DNA of 7,201 nucleotides from JABHIB01 sp964497715 (GTDB taxonomy: Archaea; Nanobdellota; Nanobdellia; SCGC-AAA011-G17; PNOQ01): assembly GCA_964497715.1 (NCBI GenBank), contig CAZCDH010000020.1, forward strand, positions 1-7,201. The letters run 5' to 3'. Positions within the stretch are counted from its first letter, which is position 1, and every line of letters begins with the position of its first letter. Below the pieces are notes generated by a model. That model was not told the origin of the DNA, made no database searches, and was given only the letters and a program-made list of their open reading frames with translations. A program made the translations under genes and the position numbers. Shown here piece after piece: positions 1 to 5,215 of the stretch.

Positions 1-71
1 CTGTAGTGTAGTCCGGTCAAGCACGTTGCCCTCTCGAGGCATCAACCCGGGTTCAAATCCCGGCGGGAGCA
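1..71 (+). tRNA. tRNA-Glu (anticodon CTC), 5' end cut by the window edge
   Basis: This is the 3' 71 nt of a glutamate tRNA that reads GAG codons. The D stem is GTGT/GCAC (4-7 and 18-24 region) with the conserved GG in the loop. The 7-nt anticodon loop CTCTCGA (31-37) places anticodon CTC at 33-35. The T stem is CCGGG/CCCGG (47-51 and 59-63) around loop TTCAAAT, and the 3' acceptor strand CGGGAGC (64-70) is followed by discriminator A71. The first three bases pair with 64-66, so only four acceptor bases (expected GCTC) lie outside the window. CCA is not encoded, as is usual in archaea. The outermost anticodon-stem pair appears to be a T-T mismatch (26 and 42). Identity rests on the anticodon and on overall likeness to archaeal tRNA-Glu. 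Confidence 0.93.
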
Positions 72-86
72 TTCTTATTTTTATTT
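72..86 (+). terminator. T-rich probable terminator after tRNA-Glu
   Basis: The tract TTCTTATTTTTATTT directly follows the tRNA discriminator base. Archaeal RNA polymerase terminates at T-rich non-template tracts without needing a hairpin, so this is the natural end of the tRNA transcript. The call rests on composition and position only. Confidence 0.5.
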
Positions 87-94
87 CCACAACT

Positions 95-103
95 TTTATA
101 TAT
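95..103 (+). promoter_or_regulatory. TATA box for the S16 protease gene
   Basis: TTTATATAT begins 30 nt before the ATG at 125. Archaeal TATA boxes sit about 25-30 nt upstream of the transcription start, so transcription would begin at or next to the start codon and give a leaderless mRNA. No Shine-Dalgarno-like sequence lies between the box and the ATG, which agrees with this. Confidence 0.6.
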
Positions 104-124
104 CTATTAATCAAATTTTAAGTA

Positions 125-895
125 ATGGCCAAAAAGAAAAAAAAGGTGAGTAAAGAAATTCTTATTTTTGAAGGAATATTTGTTTTATTAGTCGGTATCT
201 TAATTGGTGCTGTTGGCCAAGATTATTTTAGCGAACCAGAATTGATTCCTGTTGAAGTTGAGAATAATTATACTATTTCTGGACAAAATGTTGGGATAAT
301 CAAAGTTCCCGCTATAGATAATGAAGGTAATGGGGTTAGTACCGAATTGATTGTTATGGCAGAGCAAGGTAGTGGAAGGACCTTAGTAGATATTGATAAC
401 CTATTATTCTGGGTAGATACTCAAAATAGTATTAGAATGGCCAAGTTAGTTTCTGAAGAAGTCACAGGTTTGGACTTAAACCAGTATGATCTTACTTTTT
501 CAATCGGTGCAAATGCTTCTTTAATTGGCGGAGAGAGTGCAGGTGCAGCATTAGCTTTAGCAAGCATTATTGCATTGAAAGATCTGGAAGTAAAAGATAA
601 TGTGATGATTACTGGAACTACTAACCATGATGGGAGTATTGGACCAGTAGGTGGAATCTTAAATAAAGCAAATGCTGCTAAAGAGGTTGGAACAACTTTA
701 TTCCTAGTACCTTTACTTCAAAGTAGAGAGGTAGTGTATGAGAGTATTGAACATTGTGAAAATTTTGGATTGATGGAATGGTGCACTACAGAAAAGATAC
801 CTAGAAAAATAGATATTGCTGCAGAAGCAGAATTAGAAGTTGTTGAAGTAGGTAGCATTTCTGAGGCTTTAGAGTATTTTATTGTTGAAGAATAG
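125..895 (+). CDS. Membrane-anchored Lon-type (S16 family) serine protease domain protein
   Basis: A 256-aa peptidase of the Lon (S16) family without the AAA+ ATPase part. The N-terminus is strongly basic (MAKKKKKVSK) and is followed by one hydrophobic helix (about residues 12-31), predicting an N-in anchor with the catalytic domain outside the cytoplasm. The protease domain spans about 55-253. The catalytic Ser138 lies in GGESAG and the catalytic Lys181 in GPVGGILNK, matching the Ser-Lys dyad contexts of Lon; MITGTTNHDGSIG before the Lys is also typical. Cys211 and Cys220 near the C-terminus could form a disulfide, which fits an exported domain. Without an ATPase it presumably cleaves flexible or misfolded envelope proteins, but its substrate cannot be read from the sequence. 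The ATG at 125 is preceded by a well-placed TATA box and no SD. The downstream gene starts 31 nt after the stop with its own promoter-like sequence. Confidence 0.88.
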   Translation: MAKKKKKVSKEILIFEGIFVLLVGILIGAVGQDYFSEPELIPVEVENNYTISGQNVGIIKVPAIDNEGNGVSTELIVMAEQGSGRTLVDIDNLLFWVDTQNSIRMAKLVSEEVTGLDLNQYDLTFSIGANASLIGGESAGAALALASIIALKDLEVKDNVMITGTTNHDGSIGPVGGILNKANAAKEVGTTLFLVPLLQSREVVYESIEHCENFGLMEWCTTEKIPRKIDIAAEAELEVVEVGSISEALEYFIVEE

Positions 896-896
896 T

Positions 897-906
897 TTTT
901 TATATC
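897..906 (+). promoter_or_regulatory. TATA-like box upstream of the SWIM-like gene
   Basis: TTTTTATATCTTTTT follows the stop of the protease gene, and its TATA-like core begins about 29-30 nt before the ATG at 927. That is the same spacing as at the protease and metG genes and suggests a leaderless start. The flanking T runs could also terminate the upstream transcript, so this short gap may serve both purposes. Confidence 0.5.
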
Positions 907-926
907 TTTTTGAAGTTCTAAGTTTT

Positions 927-1868
927 ATGGAAAGTAGTGAATTTTTTCAAAAACCCAGTACAATTAAGGAGATTATAGAGGATAAAATTGCAGAATATGT
1001 CGGACTTTCTGAAGTTGTTGAAAGTTTTTTTGAAAAAGATTCTGATAAATTCTATGTAGTTAATAATGGAATAATCCCTAATAATTACAAAGGTTCAAAA
1101 CACTTTTGCAAAAGAGGGCCTGAACTATCTCTGAAAAAACCTAGAAGCAAAGCAGAGTGTTTGGAAGGTAAATTAACTCCCGAGATATTGTGGAGCAATG
1201 TGTATAATCATATCCCTGCCTTTTTATTTAATTCAGGAGTTGTGTGGAACTCTTTTATTGACAATAATAAACGAAAATTAAGTCTTAATAATCTAATAAA
1301 GGGATATCAACTTTTTTCTTTTTCCGAGAATTCTGATAAAAATGAGATTAAAACAACAGATTATTCTGGTGCATGTGGAACATATATAGTAAAAGTTCCT
1401 TCTAGAAGCGAAGAAAAAAATTATTCTTTTAGGTTAGAAAATATTTCAAATCCTTCCCTAGATAATAAATTCTCTGAATGGTTTAATATCTCTTTCTCTA
1501 ATCATGATTGTAAAGATAACCTATATAATATTCATGGCAAAAGAAGTTATCCAGATATTAATTTTTGTCCTCATGTTGTTGCAGGCCTTGTCAAGACTGC
1601 CCAGATAGAAACGAAGAAGCACGGCTCAAGAATTATTCTCCCTTTTGATGCTCCAACAGAGGAGTTTGTTAGTTATTGGAAATTTTTACAAGACTCTATT
1701 CTTCTAGAAAGTGTAGAAGAAGGAAATAATGGATTGAATAGCCTTAGGAGATCTTTATTGAATAGTTCTGAAACTGAGATTTGCCTTCATAATTTTGTTG
1801 CAAAAAGAGGTTATAATAATAGCTTTAAAAGTTCTGGGAAAAAGGTTCAGGATTATGAGTGTTGGTAA
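927..1868 (+). CDS. Uncharacterised protein with a SWIM-like HxC...CxH zinc motif
   Basis: I do not recognise this 313-aa protein as a whole. It has no signal peptide or membrane segment and is probably cytoplasmic. The best clue is residues 193-216: His193-x-Cys195, 18 intervening residues, then Cys214-Pro-His216 followed by VVAGLV. This resembles the SWIM zinc finger (CxCx(n)CxH followed by a hydrophobic helix), with the first Cys replaced by His. The preceding strand-like stretch ending FNISFSNHDC is also SWIM-like. SWIM domains are known from DNA-binding and protein-interaction proteins; function here is only inferred. Other Cys residues (61, 78, 150, 286, 312) make no obvious motif. I prefer the ATG at 927 to an in-frame TTG at 882, because the TTG would overlap the upstream gene and the promoter, while the ATG has the same agttttATGG context as metG. 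Confidence 0.75.
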   Translation: MESSEFFQKPSTIKEIIEDKIAEYVGLSEVVESFFEKDSDKFYVVNNGIIPNNYKGSKHFCKRGPELSLKKPRSKAECLEGKLTPEILWSNVYNHIPAFLFNSGVVWNSFIDNNKRKLSLNNLIKGYQLFSFSENSDKNEIKTTDYSGACGTYIVKVPSRSEEKNYSFRLENISNPSLDNKFSEWFNISFSNHDCKDNLYNIHGKRSYPDINFCPHVVAGLVKTAQIETKKHGSRIILPFDAPTEEFVSYWKFLQDSILLESVEEGNNGLNSLRRSLLNSSETEICLHNFVAKRGYNNSFKSSGKKVQDYECW

Positions 1869-1877
1869 TTAGTTAAT

Positions 1878-1888
1878 TTTTTAAATAT
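1878..1888 (+). promoter_or_regulatory. TATA-like box for the metG operon
   Basis: TTTTTAAATAT begins 29 nt before the metG ATG at 1907, in the 38-nt gap after the preceding stop. Spacing matches the other two + strand promoters and no SD is present, implying a leaderless metG transcript. The T run just before it may also end the upstream transcript. Confidence 0.5.
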
Positions 1889-1906
1889 TGTATTCTAAAC
1901 AGTTTT

Positions 1907-3376
1907 ATGGCAAATAAATTTTATATTACAACTGCAATCGATTATGTTAATGCTAAACCTCATATTGGTCACGCATATGAAAAAATCTTAACAGATGTTC
2001 TCGCTAGATGGAATAGATTTAGTGGAAAAGATAGTTTTTTCTTAACAGGTACTGACGAAAATGCACAGAAAAATGCACAGGTAGCAAAAGAAAAAAATAT
2101 TCCTACTGAAAAATTTATTGAAGACAATAGTAAACATTTTGAAGAGCTTTGTAAAACTTTGAATTTGTCAAATGACGATTTTATTAAAACGACTCAGGAG
2201 AGGCATGTGAAAGTTGCAAAAGAGATATTCCAGAAGATCTATGATAATGGAGATATCTATAAAAAATCTTATGCAGGCAATTATTGTGTTGGTTGTGAGG
2301 CATTTTTGACTGAGAGAGATTTAGTTGAAGGTAAATGTCCAGAGCATAATAAAGAACCTGAATTGATTGAAGAGGAAAATTATTTTTTCAAACTTAGTAA
2401 ATACGAGGACAAAATATTGGAGCTTTGCTCGAGTGAAGACTTTATTGTTCCGGCAGGATTTAGAAAAGAGATAGTTAATCGAATTAAATCTGATGGACTA
2501 AAGGATATATCTGTTAGCAGGCCCGGATTAGAGTGGGGAATAGATACTCCAATAGATAAAGATCATAAAATTTATGTATGGATTGATGCCTTAAGCAATT
2601 ATATCTCTGCACTTGGATATCCTTCAGGGGCTAAATATAAAAAATATTGGCCTGCAGATGTCCATGTTGTGGGCAAGGGAATAAACTGGTTCCATTCTGT
2701 TATCTGGCCTGCTATTTTAATGTCTGCTGAAATTCCCCTACCTAAACAGATTCTAGTTCATGGATATGTGACATTTAATGGTAAGAAGATTAGTAAAAGT
2801 CTTGGAAATGCTATCGATCCTAATGAGATTGTTCCAAAATATGGAGTTGACCAATTTAGATACACTATGATTAAAGATGTTCCTTTTAACCAAGATGGAG
2901 ATTTTTCTGAAGATTCTTTAAAAGAGAGAACTAATAATGAGCTTGCTAATGATCTTGGTAATCTCCTTAGTAGAACTTTAAGTTTATGTGAAAAATATTT
3001 TGATGGAAACCTGACCAAACAGAAAGATGATGATTTATTCAAACAATTGAATCTTGAGAAGATAGAGAAACATATTAGTAATTATGAACTTCATTTGGCA
3101 CTGGATACTATCTGGACATTTATTAGATCTTCAAATAAATATGTTAATGATAACGAACCTTGGAAAAATGAAGAGAATAGGGAAGTTGTATTGTATAACT
3201 TGTTGGAATCCTTGAGAGTTAGTTCCTTATTGTTGAGTTCATTTATACCTGGAACTAGTGAGAAGATTAATTCTCAACTTGGGATAAAATCAGGAAGTAT
3301 GAAAGATGTTAAATTTGGTAATGTCGATAAATATAGTGTGAAGAAAGGAGACATATTATTTAGTAAAATTGAATAA
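1907..3376 (+). CDS. metG: Methionyl-tRNA synthetase, catalytic and anticodon-binding subunit, bacterial (Thermus-like) type
   Basis: This class I aminoacyl-tRNA synthetase attaches methionine to initiator and elongator tRNA-Met using ATP. The Rossmann fold opens with FYITTAIDYVNAKPHIGHAY; the HIGH motif is His19-Ile-Gly-His22. A single zinc knuckle, Cys127/Cys130/Cys144/His147, lies in the connective peptide, a spacing and ligand set like Thermus MetRS. The KMSKS loop is KISKS (294-298). The helical anticodon-binding domain contains LGNLLSR (350-356) and NKYVNDNEPW ending in Trp419, the likely anticodon-stacking Trp. At 489 aa the protein stops at LFSKIE, just where fused enzymes continue into a C-terminal tRNA-binding domain; that domain is the next gene, one base downstream. 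The overall pattern is that of bacterial MetRS, not the usual archaeal form, suggesting transfer. Residues 48-56 read GTDENAQKN where GTDEHGQ is common. Confidence 0.96.
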   Translation: MANKFYITTAIDYVNAKPHIGHAYEKILTDVLARWNRFSGKDSFFLTGTDENAQKNAQVAKEKNIPTEKFIEDNSKHFEELCKTLNLSNDDFIKTTQERHVKVAKEIFQKIYDNGDIYKKSYAGNYCVGCEAFLTERDLVEGKCPEHNKEPELIEEENYFFKLSKYEDKILELCSSEDFIVPAGFRKEIVNRIKSDGLKDISVSRPGLEWGIDTPIDKDHKIYVWIDALSNYISALGYPSGAKYKKYWPADVHVVGKGINWFHSVIWPAILMSAEIPLPKQILVHGYVTFNGKKISKSLGNAIDPNEIVPKYGVDQFRYTMIKDVPFNQDGDFSEDSLKERTNNELANDLGNLLSRTLSLCEKYFDGNLTKQKDDDLFKQLNLEKIEKHISNYELHLALDTIWTFIRSSNKYVNDNEPWKNEENREVVLYNLLESLRVSSLLLSSFIPGTSEKINSQLGIKSGSMKDVKFGNVDKYSVKKGDILFSKIE

Positions 3377-3377
3377 A

Positions 3378-3701
3378 ATGGAAATTAATTTTAAAGAGTG
3401 GCAAAATCTTGATTTTAGGGTCGCAGAAGTATTAGAAGTTGAAGATCATCCCGACGCAGATAAATTATATGTCTTGAAAATCAGAATTGGTGAAGACGAA
3501 AGAACTATCGTCGCTGGAGTAAAGAAACACTATACTAAGGAAGAATTAGTAGGTAAGAAAATTGTTGTACTTGCTAATTTAGAACCTGCTGTGCTACGTG
3601 GAGTTAAAAGTGAAGGAATGTTATTGGCTGCTTCTGGTAAAGATAGTGTAGTCTTATTGAGCGTTGATAAAGACATAGAATCTGGATCAAAAATAGGTTA
3701 A
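3378..3701 (+). CDS. Stand-alone OB-fold tRNA-binding protein (MetRS C-terminal / EMAP-II-like domain)
   Basis: A 107-aa protein consisting only of the tRNA-binding OB fold found at the C-terminus of many MetRS and in Arc1p, EMAP-II and Trbp111. Diagnostic stretches are LDFRVAEVLEVEDHPDADKL (10-29), IVAGVKKHY (about 45-53), LVGKKIVVLANL (about 57-68) and LRGVKSEGMLLAA (73-85). In bacteria this domain dimerises MetRS and increases tRNA affinity; here it is probably the beta subunit of a two-gene MetRS. It begins one base after the metG stop (TAAaATG) in a different frame, with no SD close by, so translation is probably coupled by re-initiation. An in-frame TTG at 3369 overlapping metG is possible but less likely than the ATG. 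Its stop codon abuts that of the convergent gene. Confidence 0.93.
   Translation: MEINFKEWQNLDFRVAEVLEVEDHPDADKLYVLKIRIGEDERTIVAGVKKHYTKEELVGKKIVVLANLEPAVLRGVKSEGMLLAASGKDSVVLLSVDKDIESGSKIG
3689..3693 (-). terminator. Possible T5 terminator of the minus-strand genes
   Basis: On the minus strand a run of five T (complement of AAAAA at 3689-3693) occurs 8 nt beyond the stop codon of the coiled-coil gene, within the end of the opposing tRNA-binding-protein gene. It is the nearest T run available, but a T5 run is weak evidence. Confidence 0.25.
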
Positions 3702-5174
3702 TTATTCCAATAGTTTTGCTAGACTAGCATCGAGTTGCTTCTTTAGCAGTTTCTTTTTATTCTTTAGATTTAGTTCTTCTTGTTTCTTTAATTGTGATTC
3801 TAATTGTTTTTGTTTTTCTTTGAAAGATGCTTCGAAAGCCGAAACTTTTTTCTTTACTTCTTTCTCTAGTTCTTTTTCACGGGCCATTAGTATTTCTAGT
3901 TGTTTGTTTTCTAGGTTTTTTATGGTTGCTTTTATGAACTTCTCTGTTTTCTTTTCCATCTCTGCTTTCTTTGTGTTGATCTCTTTATCATGTTTCTTTG
4001 AGAGTTCATTAAATTTTAATTTTAATTTTGACTCCGAATCTTTCACTAGTATCTTAGTTATTTTGATTTTTTCTGAATTCAAAGAATTATCTGAAGATTT
4101 CTTTAAATCTGCTAAAAGTTTTTTCTCTTTTGCTTTTGTTTCTCTGTTTAGTATATCTAACTTTGATTTTAATTCTGTTTGAGTTATTAGCTCTAATTTT
4201 TTCTTTTTTTCATTGTACTTTGCTGAAACTTGTTTATTGAATTCTCTCTCTACCTTGTTCTTTAATTCTTTAGTTATCCTATCTTTGAATTTCTGATTTA
4301 ACTCAATTTCTAGCGCATTTAGTTGCTCTCTCTTCTTTGTGTTAGCTATTTCTAAACTATCTACCTTAGATTTTACTTTTTTCTTGAACTCTGATTGAAT
4401 TAAATTCTTTTTTGATAAATATTCTTCCTTATATTTTAATTTTAAATTATTTTCTAAAGAATTGTATTTTGTTTCTAATTTCTCTTTCTCTTCCGATTTG
4501 TATGTTCTTATATCTGAATTAATCTTTGTTCTTAGAGATTCTTCTTTATCTATTAGTTTTTTATCTAGTTGAAGTAATAATGATTCCTTTTTAGAATTGT
4601 ATTTTTTTGATAGTTTTTTGTTGAACTCTAGATTTATTTTGTTCTTTAATTCCTTGGTTACTTTATCTTCATATTTTTTATTAATTTGGAGTTCTAGATC
4701 TTTTTGTTGTTTTGAATAACTTTCTTTTAGCTTTAATTCTTTTTCTTTTATTTTTTCATGTAGTTTTAATTCTTTTAATCTTACTCTTTCTGATAGTGAT
4801 TTTTTTATATCTAGAGCTGCGCTTTCCATCTGGATTTTAACTAGCTCTGCAACATCTTGGTCCAGATCTATCTTTCTTTTTACTATAGGGTTCTTTTTGA
4901 TAGATTTTTTCTTTACTACAAGTTTTTTTATTATCTTTTTAGGTTTGATTTTCTTAGGTTTGTAATTTCCAGAAATCTTTTGTTTTAGAACTTTCAATTG
5001 TTTTTCTATTCTTGGTATGTCTGTAACATTCTTTAGTTCAGATTCTATACGGACTTTATCTTTCTCATAGCCTTTAGTATTAAGAGAATTAAGTTCTTTC
5101 TTTAGTTCCTCTAGACGGTTTATTCCCTTTCCGAATAATTCAAAATCTTTTTCTAGTTCACCAATATTGGCCAT
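3702..5174 (-). CDS. Long lysine/glutamate-rich coiled-coil protein of unknown function
   Basis: A 490-aa, highly charged protein without Cys or Trp, signal peptide or membrane segment. Three parts are visible: an N-terminal helical domain (1-70) with a KGYE hairpin-like motif at 34-37; a very basic Pro/Lys linker (71-101, including YKPKKIKPKK); and a nearly continuous helix or coiled coil (about 104-490). The rod contains an internal duplication, residues 160-201 against 288-329, 128 residues apart. There is no Walker motif or hinge, so it is not an SMC/Rad50 ATPase. A structural, cytoskeleton-like or scaffolding role is plausible; the basic linker could bind nucleic acid or membrane. The ATG at 5174 has an SD-like GAGGGA seven bases upstream and lies 41 nt after the membrane-protein gene, suggesting co-transcription, although an AT-rich TATA-like stretch is also present. 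Low-complexity composition makes homology calls unreliable. Confidence 0.8.
   Translation of the reverse strand: MANIGELEKDFELFGKGINRLEELKKELNSLNTKGYEKDKVRIESELKNVTDIPRIEKQLKVLKQKISGNYKPKKIKPKKIIKKLVVKKKSIKKNPIVKRKIDLDQDVAELVKIQMESAALDIKKSLSERVRLKELKLHEKIKEKELKLKESYSKQQKDLELQINKKYEDKVTKELKNKINLEFNKKLSKKYNSKKESLLLQLDKKLIDKEESLRTKINSDIRTYKSEEKEKLETKYNSLENNLKLKYKEEYLSKKNLIQSEFKKKVKSKVDSLEIANTKKREQLNALEIELNQKFKDRITKELKNKVEREFNKQVSAKYNEKKKKLELITQTELKSKLDILNRETKAKEKKLLADLKKSSDNSLNSEKIKITKILVKDSESKLKLKFNELSKKHDKEINTKKAEMEKKTEKFIKATIKNLENKQLEILMAREKELEKEVKKKVSAFEASFKEKQKQLESQLKKQEELNLKNKKKLLKKQLDASLAKLLE
3742..3770 (+). terminator. Possible T-tract terminator of the metG operon, inside the opposing gene
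   Basis: The + strand operon ends with no intergenic DNA, so termination must occur within the opposing coiled-coil gene. Because that gene is Lys/Glu-rich, its complement is full of T runs; the first dense group is around 3750-3765 (TTTCTTTTTATTCTTT). Such tracts suffice for archaeal intrinsic termination. Inferred from composition only. Confidence 0.3.
4188..4313 (-). repeat. Internal coiled-coil repeat, copy B
   Basis: This encodes residues 288-329, the partner of the copy at 160-201. Nucleotide likeness is mostly lost apart from short matches such as TTGTTCTTTAATTC on the + strand, so the duplication is old or constrained at protein level. Confidence 0.7.
4572..4697 (-). repeat. Internal coiled-coil repeat, copy A
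   Basis: This encodes residues 160-201 of the coiled-coil protein. It aligns without gaps to residues 288-329; by hand I count 24 identities in 42, with blocks TKELKNK, EFNK and KYN shared. Identity in Asn, Phe and Tyr positions, not only Lys/Glu, argues for true duplication. Confidence 0.7.
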
Positions 5175-5181
5175 ATAGTAA

Positions 5182-5187
5182 TCCCTC
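5182..5187 (-). promoter_or_regulatory. SD-like ribosome binding site of the coiled-coil gene
   Basis: GAGGGA on the minus strand ends seven bases before the ATG at 5174. It can pair through GAGG with the CCUC of the 16S rRNA tail. It supports the chosen start, and contrasts with the leaderless starts on the other strand, as expected for a distal operon gene. A competing TATA-like stretch (CAAATTTTAAC, 5193-5203) lies about 25-30 nt upstream of the ATG. Confidence 0.45.
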
Positions 5188-5215
5188 TTTTAGTTAAAAT
5201 TTGATTTTTATGTTT

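Noticed and set aside
882..884. TTG at 882 as the start of the SWIM-like gene
   Set aside because: It overlaps the end of the protease gene and would make the TATA-like box coding; the ATG at 927 has the same spacing and context as metG.
2758..3042. Minus-strand open frame inside metG
   Set aside because: It lies wholly inside the well-supported metG gene and has no recognisable motif.
3369..3371. TTG at 3369 as the start of the tRNA-binding protein
   Set aside because: It adds only three residues and overlaps metG; the in-frame ATG at 3378 fits the family's usual N-terminus.
3820..4182. Plus-strand open frame rich in Phe and Ser
   Set aside because: It is the complement of Lys/Glu codons in the coiled-coil gene; no homology-like motif and no start signals.
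3702..5174. The coiled-coil protein as an SMC or Rad50-like ATPase
   Set aside because: No Walker A or B motif, signature motif or hinge is present; the likeness is only in charged-helix composition.
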